From Buddleja alternifolia (lineage: Eukaryota; Streptophyta; Magnoliopsida; Lamiales; Scrophulariaceae): DNA of 64,000 nucleotides. A model generated the notes under the pieces. The model was given only the letters and a program-made list of their open reading frames with translations. It was not told the DNA's origin and ran no database searches. Shown in pieces: positions 24,459 to 35,326 of this stretch (position 1 is its first letter; each line of letters starts with the position of its first letter). The position numbers and the translations under genes are program-made. Where the stretch lies: assembly GCA_019426215.1 (NCBI GenBank), contig CM033393.1:51958645-52022644 (forward strand), read 5' to 3'.

Positions 24459-26130
24459 ATGGATCCGGACGCTGTGTCAAAGGCTTTCGTGGAGCACTAC
24501 TATTCGACGTTCGATGCCAATCGGGCCGGGCTGGCGAACCTGTATCAAGACGGGTCCATGTTGACTTTTGAGGGCCAGAAAATCATGGGATCCCAAAATA
24601 TCGTCGCGAAGCTCACCAGTTTGCCGTTCGCGCAGTGCCAGCATCAGATCACGACCGTTGATTGCCAGCCATCGGGCCCCGTCGGTGGAATGCTCGTTTT
24701 TGTGTCCGGTAATCTACAGCTCGCTGGGGAGCAGCACGCCCTCAAGTTCAGCCAGGTTTGTTCTCGAATCTTGATTATGATTTGTTTGTTTGTTTTCTGT
24801 ATTTGATTATCAATTGTGAATTGTTTTGGTTAATCAGTTCAGTTACGCTTGATTTGGTGTAGTTTTTGTTTACTTATTGTTGGTTTCTGGATTTATTGAT
24901 TGCCAATACGTATGGATTTGTAATTTATATAATCAATGGGCATTCTTAATTGCAGCGTGCATCTCTGATTACCACTTTCAATACATGCCGAAATAAGATT
25001 GTTATGTATATGAGAAATATGTATTTGACACTTAATTATAGATGTTGCTAAACTGAGGTAAGCATTACTTGGTGGGATAAGTGTTAGTCATCATTTAAAG
25101 GGATTAAAAACTTTCAATATCGTGTGAAATTTTGGTTGCCGTATAAATTGGTCATCAAGTTCCAAAAAAAAGATCCAGATGAATTGAGCTTCTATTTATG
25201 TGAATAAGATTTGTGATTGGAGTTCAATCCTTTAAAAGAAGTTTACCTTAAGTAGTTCTCTCCAGAGATTTAAGCTGAAAACAAGACAGCAGCTTAAGCA
25301 TTATACTGTTGTGGACTCTCACTGTAAAACGCTTGTGCTCTACTTTGTGCGTTTTGAAGTTGTTTTTATTTACCCTTTGTATTTGTAACCTGAGATCAAG
25401 CAGGTTCTTGTGGAAAACACATTATAGATGTGATTTCATCTTTTCACGTGGTTTTTGGAGATAAATGTTAGGTGTGTTTACTCTATGATTCGTCAATTTT
25501 GTGGATGACTACTTGTGATTTTGAGGGTTCAGTGAGAAAGGGTGGTCCACCAACAAAGTGACTTCGGAATACAATATTAGATAACAGATTATATTTTCCT
25601 TTTTTGACACTGTTTAATTGATGTCAACGGGCTTTTGCTTGTGTGCTTGGGGGGGATTAATTATTGCAAATTAGTAATATAATTAGAGTAGCATCACCTT
25701 CGACTTGCACATGTTTCTGATACTCGAGTTCTATGTCTATGAACTTCAAGAGGTTATTGTTATATTCTAAAGTTCTATTGCTGCTCATGAAAAAAGTAAG
25801 ATAAGTTTTTTTGGCTGGTGAAAGAAGTACTATTTAGTGGTTTGGCACATATTTTCTTCACTATGATATGAAAGCTTTAACGGGAATGAAAAGGGAAATG
25901 CCATTTGAATTGTTGATGAGTGGTTGCTTGAATTCATGTGACTCTTCTTTCTTATTGTCCACATAATCACATCCGTTCATGGTGATAAACATTTTGTTGA
26001 ATTAGTTTCTGGAATCATCATCTCACCTCCTCTGTTGTAACTGTTTGATGCACAGATGTTCCATTTGATGCCAACACCTCAAGGAAGCTTCTATGTGCTA
26101 AATGACATTTTCCGCTTGAATTATGCATGA
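24459..26130 (+). CDS. NTF2: Nuclear transport factor 2 (NTF2)
   Basis: Two exons, 24459-24755 and 26056-26130 (123 aa, TGA stop), joined in phase 0 by a 1.3 kb intron. The product starts MDPDAVSKAFVEHYYSTFDA, contains LANLYQDGSMLTFEGQKIMG, and ends MFHLMPTPQGSFYVLNDIFR then LNYA. This is the complete NTF2 cone fold of one domain, matching the usual 122-126 residues of plant NTF2 proteins. NTF2 is a homodimer that binds RanGDP and FG-nucleoporins and returns Ran to the nucleus, sustaining nuclear protein import. The acidic and aromatic residues of the Ran-binding pocket region (YQDGSMLTFEG, FYVLNDIFRL) are present. The start has no in-frame upstream ATG and follows a GA-rich leader. Confidence 0.96.
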
Positions 26131-27187
26131 TAGTCGGTCACTGGAACTGACTCTGGGGATTGAATGAACTGCTCTATGTCTGGACGCTGTATTCTGAAGC
26201 TAATATGCTGTTAGGGTTTCAAAAAGTATTGGTTTATATTAATTTGCTTGGCTCTTTGCGTATTCATTTTGTCAGTTATTGTGAAGATTTCAGACTAAAT
26301 CCCGGTCGCAATGGGGGATGAATTTAATTGAGTGGATACTCTAAAGCCTGTGTGGAAAGTTTGATGGAACAAATTCTGTACCTCTTTCCATTACTAATAT
26401 ACTTCAAATGTTTATGTTTACATCACATTAGAATCTATATGCAGCTGGACCATATTGCTCCACACATTCATCAAAAAAAAAAAAAGAATGGACCATAAAT
26501 TTGCGTATGTGAATTGTCTTCTGTAGGTTTTGACAACGGACACGGTATTCACTAGCAGATCTGCACTTGTATGGTGTCAATAGTGTATCACCAAATATGC
26601 GCTTCGTTTTTGCAAATTACTGAGTGATTCTTAGTGAGTCTTTGGCTCAACGTCTCACTATCAATGTATATGACTGTCATCAATGTATGATGGAAATCAT
26701 GAGAGTCCCAGACCTCATGACCCCAGAAGGTACTTGTACCTTATAAGTAAGTTGTGATTATGCATTTTGAGGTTCAAATTTTATTCTTAGTCGATCCATG
26801 CACAAAATGCTTTCCCTTGTCTAGTTACAAAACAAATTAAGATGGAATCTTCGAATAAAATAAGACCTTATTTTGCGTGCTGTTAGAGGTATAAATACTG
26901 AAAAAGGAAGCAGCATCAGAATTTCAATCTCCCAAGCAACCAATCTCACATGCTTTCGTACATAACACCTGAATTTATATAATCAACTAACCATAAAGCA
27001 TAATGTGAATCTGAAATAGCTTCATTCGGTAACCTTCACTTTCCCCCTAACTAATTTTTCTCCTCTCCATTTTTTGTCTTCTCTATATTAAGCCCCATTT
27101 TCAGCCCCTGTGCTGTGGCACCCACTGCATACTCTCTTTCGTTACATTTTAGTCCATAAAAAGGAGAAGCAAAGGAGAGAAATCAAG
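26131..27187. other. NTF2 3' UTR and promoter of the first DUF3339 gene
   Basis: No gene seen. An A-run at about 26473-26485; a TATATTAAG box lies roughly 100 bp before the DUF3339 start at 27188. Confidence 0.5.
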
Positions 27188-27397
27188 ATGGCTGATTGGG
27201 GTCCGGTGTTCGTTGCGGTGGTGCTGTTCGTGCTGTTGACACCGGGTCTGCTGATTCAGGCTCCGGGCCGCAACCGGTTCGTTGAGTTCGGAAACTTCCA
27301 GACGAGTGGGGTCTCTATACTGGTTCATGCCATTGTTTACTTTGCTCTCATTTGTATCTTCTTGTTAGCTGTGGGTGTGCACATGTACATGGGCTAA
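27188..27397 (+). CDS. DUF3339 small membrane protein, copy 1
   Basis: Single-exon gene, 69 aa, TAA stop. The family start MADWGPVFVAVVLFVLLTPG was chosen, although the frame stays open upstream. Two hydrophobic helices (about residues 5-22 and 42-65) flank a short polar loop containing PGRNRFVEFGNFQTSG; the end is GVHMYMG. This matches plant family DUF3339 (Pfam PF11820), about 70 residues with a conserved PGLLFQLPG-like turn and a VHIYxG terminus. Here the turn reads PGLLIQAPG, unlike the other copies. Function of the family is unknown. It is the first of seven copies that alternate strands to 40573. Confidence 0.93.
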   Translation: MADWGPVFVAVVLFVLLTPGLLIQAPGRNRFVEFGNFQTSGVSILVHAIVYFALICIFLLAVGVHMYMG

Positions 27398-28464
27398 TGC
27401 TCACATCCTCTCTTTCTATCTTGTTCATTATTTATACTTCCAATTTTCATGATGCTGTAAGCAGATCTTTCTGCTTTTTTTTTTTTATTGGGTTGAAAGT
27501 TTATTGTGATTGTAAGTTGTGTCACCATATTTTTGTGGTTTGATTCTTTATAACCCCCCATTGTTGCTAAGCTTCTTATTCGATATACCATTTCTTTATT
27601 ATGCCTGTATATGTATGTACCTTCTGGATAGGGAAATTAGAAGCAAACTGCTATATTTCTAACTAGCTAAAAAACTGTATCATTTATTTCTGCACTCCAT
27701 TTCTCAGGGAATAAAAGCTAGAATCTGTTTCTCATAGAAACTTTGCTGGTTTCTAATATGTGATACTAGGTGAGTTTCGGGAGTTGGGCTCTCGTGATGA
27801 TATATACCATTCATGTGGATATACACATGAGGGCCACATGTGAATATACACATGGGAATCACCCGGGAGCTCAACTCTCGGAAGTCACCAATTACCATCC
27901 GTTTCTAATGACATTTTGGTTGGTTTATAATCTACACTTTACAGCTCATTCTAAAATCGATGAATCTCATTAAAGTCTTGAAGTAGTTAAACACCATGGT
28001 GTTTTCTTGAAATTTGTACTTTCAAGGTTCAATTTATTAATTGTCGTGATAGAAAGGTATTTTTATTTTTATTTAAAGATGAAGGAATAGAAGATTTCAC
28101 ATTAAAGTTCTTTCCCATAATATTTTAAGATTTAAAAGCAAAAAGGATTCAAAATTTATATGATTAAATAACTGTTGTTGTAAAGTGGTTCACAAAGGAT
28201 AATACACCCAAAGACCAAAGTCACTTTTGTGTTTTCTAGTGTTAAATTGCTCAAATCAGTCCCAGAAAGGAAGATCTGGCCTTTCTTTCTTCTTTCTAAC
28301 CATAATAAAGAGAAGTGCACGACAAAAGTATTGAAAAACACTAAGCAAAAGTTTATTATTACATTGATTAGACATACAAAGACAACAACAGAACCACAGT
28401 GAAAACTTCCATACATCAACTTTCAGCGGAAGCATATACGTTCAACAAACATACATATATATAC
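27398..28464. other. Convergent spacer between DUF3339 copies 1 and 2
   Basis: Holds the 3' UTRs of both genes and a 121-bp foldback (27769-27889). From 27749 onward it belongs to duplicated block A. An 87-residue open frame on the minus strand (28419-28156) is identical in the other block copy but lies in the 3' UTR of copy 2. Confidence 0.6.
27769..27889. mobile_element. Foldback/MITE, 121 bp, in block A
   Basis: Nearly the whole element is one inverted repeat: left end GGTGAGTTTCGGGAGTTGGG, complement of right end GGTGACTTCCGAGAGTTGAG, with an inner CATGTG..CACATG palindrome. The same element sits at 35347-35465 in block A', so it inserted before the block was duplicated. Confidence 0.85.
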
Positions 28465-28671
28465 CTAAGCATAGATATGTATATTAAGAACAACGAGAAA
28501 CAGAACAAGAAGCAAACCATAAATTACAGCGTGTAACACCATAGATGGTATACTTGTCTTGAAGTTAAGAAAATCGACAGGCCTATGCTTTCCAGGAAGT
28601 TGGAACAATAATCCAGGGCACAAGAATGCAAATAGCGCTGTGGCTATCATCAAACCAGCATAATCATTCAT
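28465..28671 (-). CDS. DUF3339 small membrane protein, copy 2
   Basis: Single exon, 68 aa. Begins MNDYAGLMIATALFAFLCPG, then LLFQLPGKHRPVDFLNFKTS, and ends VVLNIHIYA. Two predicted membrane helices (about residues 5-22 and 43-65). It diverges from the MADWGP type at the N-terminus and lacks the final Gly after IYA, so it is a distinct subgroup shared only with copy 4. It differs from copy 4 at one residue (Leu versus Val at about position 22). Function unknown. Confidence 0.93.
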   Translation of the reverse strand: MNDYAGLMIATALFAFLCPGLLFQLPGKHRPVDFLNFKTSIPSMVLHAVIYGLLLVLFLVVLNIHIYA

Positions 28672-29816
28672 TCTTCTACTTAATTTTTTTTTACTCTCTT
28701 TCGAAGTGTTGGATGAAGAAGGAAGAATATATAAAGGGAGCTTGGCGTGGCACAGTACTATTTCACTTCTAACTACTCTCTTTTTTATTTGTAAATTGAA
28801 ACTAGTCTAGAGGGAAATTGTGAGAATCCCATAAAGTCAAGAGGAATATTGGGAAAAAACAATTTCTACTTTAACTTTCTAGTCTTTTTTTAAATAAAAT
28901 TTTGTGTTTGTTAAGTATTTGATTTGTTTGGTAGCACACATAGTAAACCATTATTTGGTTTTTGGGATGAAAGCACCAACGGAGGTCGTGATGAATATTC
29001 AAGTTCAGTCATAATAGAAGCTTAAGTGCTTAACAAGTGTTCAAAAATCAAGGAAGGACAAGATTATTGATGGAGCAAGTTGAGTGGAGTATCCCACCGA
29101 ACGCCCATAATTAAAAAAAGAAAAAGATAATTACGGAAACACTTCTTTTTATAATAATGTGTAACTGCTAATTTTTTTAAATTTTTTTTAAATTACCAAC
29201 ACCGCCATGGCCTTAATTATAAGGTTTCTCAGGGGTTCAATTATAAAAATTCTTAAATACAGTAGGTAATTGTAAAAATTTCTTACATGAGGGGGTCTTT
29301 ATGTAAATTCAACAAAGTTAGATAGTTATTGAGTAATTATACATTATATGAGTGGAGGTTTGCGTAATTTTTCAATAAGAAAATGTAGGTAAATTCGATT
29401 AACGGGAAAATCACACAATTGTGGAAAATTTTGGATAGGTAATTTTAACTTGGGGACTCAAACATGTTCTAGTTATCATTCATCCTCAAATTAAGAGTTA
29501 AAAATGTCTCTTTTTTTTTGGAACTCTCTTTTTATATGTCATTCTCAAAACACTTTGGATAAGGTTTTCCATTGTGCTTAATTGAAAGGTCGAAAGAGCA
29601 TCTTTCCATGAAAGCGAATAAGAATGGTATTGTAGTTGTAGAGAAAAAAAAAAGAATAGTATTGACTATGTTAATACTATAATGAGACCCCTGGATAGTT
29701 TCAGGAAGTTAAATAATACTAAAATAAATGGAGGTAATACAACAAGGCCTTTGGCATATCCACGCCATGGCCGCCCATAATTTCTACTTCTTTCCTTATC
29801 CGCCTCTTTACCAATA

Positions 29817-32811
29817 CTAGTAAAAGCCACATGCGTTGTACGTAAGTCATAAAATCTCGTTAAAATAATTCATGTATATAAATATTGTTCAATTTAAAAA
29901 TGATATATATTCAAAATTTTATATTAATTTAACTCAATGTGTTATTATCCAATAAATTATAATTGTTTGAAATACTAAAAATGATTGACATGAAAGACTC
30001 TCTAAATCAATACTTAAAACATTTGAGTTTATTGAAAATTGAAACATAGATAATAATGTAAATTTATCTTTTCATTTGCTTCTTCTCTTTTTTACTTTTA
30101 TTTTTTATGGATTAAATACTCTCTTCTTCTTTCACGATTGTCTCTTCATTATGTCTAAAAATTGAATATCTATGTAGTCTTTTTTATTATTATTATTATT
30201 TTTCTTTCTTTAGTAGCAATCGTAGCATGGTTTTACTCAAAATCATTCAATGTGTCTACATTTGAATATTAATGCATTCTTCGCGAAATCACGATAGGTT
30301 GACATAGATAATGCTTTCCTTTTTATTTGATTCACTACTATTGAATAATCTTTTCCATTTATAGAAAATGTAGGAGAAGTAAATGTGACATTGTATTGCT
30401 CATAGGATACTTTTGGTCCCACATATTCAATGTTAGTATCAATTTAGTCACGATTTAAAGTCCCTCATATTTAAATCGTGACTTTAGCATCTCTAGTGTT
30501 CGTATTTGGTTTCATTTAAGTTTTTTTGGTCATCTTTACTCTTAAATGTGAGAATGCATTGCTCATATCAAAGGGCTTGAATGAAACTAAATATAAGGGT
30601 AAATATGTTTAAAAAGAATTAAATTAAATTAAATTAGAACGTTAGCGATGCTAAACTCACAAATTAAACATGCAGGACTCAAGTCATACTAACATCAAAC
30701 ATAGGGGACCAAAAGTGACATTACCCTTATATAAATGATATATAAACATGTAAGCACATATTCTATTAATGAATATAACATAATTAAAGATTAAGAAAGA
30801 GCTAATGGACGTCTAATTAACGCAATATGGACATTAAACTAATTTCTAAAAAGAATAATTGATTAAAAAATCACAATAAAATGATGTGTGAATATATTAT
30901 TTTGATATATATTATTGAAAAGTTAGTATGAGTCTTTTAAAAACTATATCATTAAATATTTGGGCTTTCACTGTCATACCAAACACATATATAGAAAATT
31001 GCTCAATTTTCTCCATCAACGCAATATTTATTTAATCAATTTAAAAAATAAATATAAATTATGACATTAACCATAATATTTATTTGTATTGTAAATTTGT
31101 CCTTTCCAAGTTAAAGCAAATTAAGTTTGCTTTTATCTTCTTCTTTCCTGCTGATGAACAACTTGTTCTTACATTACTTTACATCCGATAATTATCTATA
31201 GTAATTATGTTGTGTAGTCTTAATATTTATATAGCTTACTATTGTAAATATCTTAAAGAGTAAAATACTCTTTACTACATTGAACAACTTTTCATATCAT
31301 TTACCACCCCCTTCTTTATTATGTAAATTGTCTCAACATTATTTTTATGTTTACTATTTCTTTTTTCTTTTTACTTCTTACAAATTCATTAATTAAACAA
31401 AGAAAATGTGAACCTATTGAACCTCTAATGCAATATTGTTCTATTTTATTTATTAGCCTTATTTAACCATATTTATGCAGTTAGATTTAAAGAAAAATCA
31501 AGATATGTAACTTAATATCTTATCTTAAAATGGTATACATGTAATATATTAAGAAAACACTCAGTTTATATTTTTGATCTTTTACTTTCAACATGTGCAA
31601 GATTTGAAAAGCAAAATCTCAATAATGAATTGCACATGCATCTTAATAGTAGAATCAAATCAATCAACCAATAAATTCCACATTGACTTTGAGTAGTGAC
31701 TTCGGCATTGACTTAAAGTCTTCCTTCGACCCAAAGTATACTCCAGGGAAAAGAAATACTCTTATCTTAAGAGATTTTGTAAAAGAACCAAAAAAATAAA
31801 TAAATTTATTTTTGTATGAATGAGTATTTCTTTTTAATAAAAGAATAAAAAACACAATACATATTTATCATGCAACAAATCTACTATATATGCATTAATA
31901 TTCTTTTATTTCAATTCTATGATGACATCATTAGCTACGTACATTTACATCAATGCAATTGAATGTTTTTCGAAAAACAATACTTTCTTCTGTTTTATGT
32001 TGGTGTTATTGTATAATATCTCATACTCTTAGGTTCAGGATTAACACATAAAGATACTTTCAGTACCAAACATCGTAATTATTCTCAATCTAATCTATAA
32101 AATTTCATATAAGCATGATATATATAAGCGTAATATGAAAATAAATTTGCTTTTATTCACTAACAACTCGGTTAATTAGTAGATTCATACTTTATCAGAT
32201 GTTTGCAAATCAATATTTGTCCGCTTATGGTTTCCTTAGAAATATTTAAACATAACTTTCAACATAAAGTCCAAGTTATCAATTTTGTGTAGAAGTCTTT
32301 TTTTCCCCCCTAATTATCTTGTGTATAATAAATCCCAAAATTCCTTTATGCTAGTTATTGTGTACAATTGGAATTTATGTTTGTGGTGGAGTATTAGGCA
32401 ATGCTATGTTTAAATGATTTGGGATCATTTCATAAATATATGAAGTTAGAGTCTGTTTTTGTAATACACATAGATCTAGTTAGATGATTCAAAAATAATA
32501 AAAAATAAAATAGATTTACTTAGGCACCAGGTGGCGAGGTTCTTGTATATTCTAATTTTACCGAAAATTTGTGAGATTAGCATTACTAATATTTTTATTA
32601 TTTGTGTTGATTTCACCGAACAATTAGATTAGATTTTTTGTGGTGATTCAATTGTAGAGTCCTAAAAATTATTGTAAATATCTACAAATTATTATTATAT
32701 TTATTTTTTACTATTTTGCCCTTAAAAATTGAATTATATAAGAATATTTTAAGTATATCAAAAGTTTTAAAAAATCACCCAAACTTTAATAATGGTAGAG
32801 ATGGAGTAATT
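29817..32811. other. 3 kb segment present only in the first A-B copy
   Basis: In the duplicate, block A' and B' abut directly at 37474-37481, so this segment is an insertion here or a deletion there. It is very AT-rich with no exon chain. Its last 160 bp resembles 52448-52775 (ATTGTAGAGTCCTAA ... AATATTTTAAGTA), which suggests that the right end belongs to a repeated element. Confidence 0.6.
30384..30728. mobile_element. Foldback MITE with about 100-bp inverted arms
   Basis: Left arm has ACTTTTGGTCCC...AATGTTAGTAT...TTTAGCATC; the complement of the right arm has ACTTTTGGTCCC...GATGTTAGTAT...TTTAGCATCGC in the same order. A second small palindrome (TCACGATTTAAA / TTTAAATCGTGA) sits at 30450-30483. 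No coding capacity. Confidence 0.8.
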
Positions 32812-33045
32812 CTTTTTGCCTCTATTTTTCTCATGTTTACACTTTGCATGGTACACATGAGCTTATAAAACATTATAGATCAGACATGGTTGGTCATCTT
32901 AATAATTAAATTAACCATATCTGAAGTCAAAATTAAAATTTGTTCTCATAAATTTACAAGATTTTAAAGTAGAATTTCTGCATAGTGGGACCCACACAAA
33001 AGTTCATAAATTGTAATTAAACTGAACTACCAATAGAATCACTTA

Positions 33046-33634
33046 GGCCGTGTTTGGCCATATTTTCAAGTTCATTTTTAGAATTTTATCTTGAGAAGCC
33101 GAATTATCGATATTTGTGTGAGAATGTTGAATTTTGTTGTATGCAAAGTCTCAAATTTTGGTTTCGGTATAAATATCGGGATGGTAAATTTACAAAAATT
33201 TCAAAAGAAATTTCGAGGATATTCGAAATTTCAATTTTAAAGAAATTATGAAACTTTATAAAAATATTTAAAAATTTACAATCAATTTTTTGGTAACTTG
33301 AATTGTCATATTTATGCATCTTTTGCATTAATAATATTTTGTACATAATATTTGCATAATGAATCTTGTTAAATAGTATGATCAAAATCTGTTACAAAAA
33401 CTATGACTTGAAAGTAAAATAATAATCAGATCTCATAATAACTTTATTAAATTAAAGTGTACCACAAGTTGAGTAAAAATCATGGTTTTGTGAAACTCAA
33501 ATCATGTGCCAACTTATTGACCCAAATTCAATTTCTTATTTCTCAACATTTTGCGAATTGAATGGTCTTCCTACCCCCATCCCATCAATTCAATTATCTA
33601 ACCACTCATATTATCCTATTTATATATACTTGTC

Positions 33635-33665
<31 letters not shown>

Positions 33666-34759
33666 CACACACACACATAAATATAATTAACTACACCACT
33701 AACTATAAAAATATTTACTTTAGGAGTCTTTTCGAAGAGGAAAACAATAAATTTGAAATCAATTATTTTGGAAATAAATAATAAAGCCCTTTTTTCGGAA
33801 AAAAAATCAGTGAATATTTAAGAAAATAATTGGATCGAATGTGAGTTTTTGTTTCGGGACCTGCGAAAACCCAAAATTTCGGGCTTTGTTTTGGAGCATT
33901 TTTTGGCCAGAATTTTGAACCAAAACATGTTTGGTCCTTACTTTTTGGCCAAAATTGTTTGGCCAAAACGGCCAAAATGTTGAATTTGATAAGATGGACG
34001 CCTTTTCTTGTATTTAGCTGGGTGTTGTCATAAAAGTGTTTCATTTAATTCATATTCAATCATTTTCTATTTTAATATTATTTGGTTAGCCAGTTTTGAG
34101 AATGCAGTTTACCGTTATACAGTTTCGTATATATATTATAGAATGTGTGTGTAAATTTCAAGTTCATATATTATATATAACATCTACATATGTCATGTCG
34201 AATATTCGAAAGATATTATGTATAATTGGATCGAATGTGAGTTTTTGTTTCGGAAAACAAAACCAAACATATTTTCACCAAAAAATCACCCGAATATTAC
34301 TTCAAAATAGCTAATCCAAACACATTCTCACCAAAATACACGACTTCCAATAACATTTTTCACCAAAATTTTCACCAAAAACACCCTCCAAAATAAAACC
34401 AAACACAGCCTCGAGATTTCGAGGGAAATTTAAGACCACGGTTGTGTGTCTAGTTTTATATTTTTTAAATTATTGAAAATAATGTTGATGTGATATAAAG
34501 ATGATATTTTATTGGGATTTGATATAGGATGTGATTGAGTTAATTATAAAGTAAAAGAGAAAATAAGATTAATATTGAGGATAAATTAATTAATGATTAG
34601 AGATAATATCATATGATTGAGAAGTGTCATGATAAATATTTGCATAGAAAATGTGTAATAGAAAATAAGAATACGTATATTTTGGAGAAAATGTGTTTTG
34701 AGTGTGGATCTTCATTTTTTAATGATCTAAAAAATGAAAATCTATGGCCAAACACAGCC
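33046..34759. mobile_element. PIF/Harbinger-type non-autonomous element, 1.7 kb
   Basis: Terminal inverted repeats GGCCGTGTTTGGCCATA and TATGGCCAAACACAGCC (complement GGCTGTGTTTGGCCATA), flanked by TTA at 33043-33045 and 34760-34762. The 3-bp TTA duplication and GTGTTTGG ends fit Tourist/Harbinger elements. The interior has no transposase frame. It has a direct repeat of about 32 bp (near 33826 and 34222) and internal ends resembling the same family, so it may be composite. The empty equivalent is seen in block B'. Confidence 0.85.
33635..33677. repeat. (AT)n(AC)n microsatellite
   Basis: AT dinucleotide run followed by an AC run, inside the 1.7 kb TIR element. Confidence 0.9.
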
Positions 34760-35022
34760 TTAGCAAATTGATTTATGAATTCAAGTTAAGAGTTAAGTCA
34801 CCGACGACGTTAATTAATTTTATTGCAGGGCGTAAAATATGCAGCTAGTGCTCGGAAATGATTCCAGAATCCCAAGCGTCCTTGTCTACAACTACAACCA
34901 TTTTAAAGTTTAATAAAGCTTTCCTCTCTTCTCTTCACGTTTTTATTCTCTTTTCCTCCTCAAACTCTCTCTCTCTCTCTCTCTCTAGCATACCTATTTC
35001 CTCATTTCTCTCCACCACACTA

Positions 35023-35232
35023 ATGGCGGACTGGGGCCCAGTGCTTGTCGGAGTTATACTCTTCATACTCTTGCAACCGGGTTTGCTCTTTCAGCTACCG
35101 GGAAAGAACAAGCAGCTCAAGTTTGGCAGCATGAAAACCAACGGAAAAGCAATCGCCGTTCACACGCTTATCTTCTTTGTTTTGTATGCTATTCTAATCC
35201 TGGCTGTTCATGTTCACATCTATACCGGCTGA
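35023..35232 (+). CDS. DUF3339 small membrane protein, copy 3
   Basis: Single exon, 69 aa, TGA stop. MADWGPVLVGVILFILLQPG then LLFQLPGKNKQLKFGSMKTN and a C-terminal helix ending AVHVHIYTG. The frame is open upstream to an ATG at 34858, but the family start and the duplicated CT-rich leader (34966-34986) favour 35023. It differs from copy 5 at five residues by eye (V/I, I/V, K/N, K/E, V/I). Two membrane helices predicted. Function unknown. Confidence 0.93.
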   Translation: MADWGPVLVGVILFILLQPGLLFQLPGKNKQLKFGSMKTNGKAIAVHTLIFFVLYAILILAVHVHIYTG

Positions 35233-35326
35233 TTCGGTCACCTTTTCATCGGAGTAAGATCCATGTTGTTATGTTGTATAACTAGGAGGCGTAACATTCC
35301 TGTTTTTCTTTTTCCTTTTTCCCCTT

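Larger units (their letters stand above)
27749..29816. repeat. Duplicated block A (first copy)
   Basis: About 2.07 kb repeated in direct orientation at 35327-37474. Contains DUF3339 copy 2 and its flanks. Similarity runs from GTTTCTAATATGTGAT at the left to CTTTACCAATA at the right. Outer parts differ by many substitutions and small indels, while the stretch around the gene is almost identical. Confidence 0.92.
28672..35022. other. Divergent 6.35 kb spacer between DUF3339 copies 2 and 3
   Basis: Consists of the rest of block A (to 29816), about 3 kb of AT-rich DNA absent from the other block copy (29817-32811), a first part of block B (32812-33045), a 1.7 kb TIR element (33046-34759), and the promoter/leader of copy 3. 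I saw no gene. Includes a foldback at 30384-30728. Confidence 0.65.
32812..35265. repeat. Duplicated block B (first copy, interrupted)
   Basis: 32812-33045 plus 34760-35265 match 37481-38400 (block B'). The interruption is the 1.7 kb element at 33046-34759. Block B contains DUF3339 copy 3 with its CT-rich leader; similarity ends a short distance after the stop codon. Confidence 0.9.

Noticed and set aside
28156..28419. An 87-residue minus-strand open frame identical in both block copies (also 35732-35995)
   Set aside because: It lies wholly in the 3' UTR of DUF3339 copies 2 and 4. Identity is explained by the near-identical duplicated patch. The protein looks like translated non-coding sequence.
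33763..34044. 93-residue minus-strand open frame inside the 1.7 kb TIR element
   Set aside because: Composition reflects the repeated GGCCAAAA-type sequence; no transposase motif and no similarity to a known protein recognised.
34858..35022. In-frame upstream extension of DUF3339 copy 3 (would add 55 residues)
   Set aside because: The extension is a CT-microsatellite leader and is not like the family N-terminus; all other copies start at the MADWGP-type Met or its equivalent.
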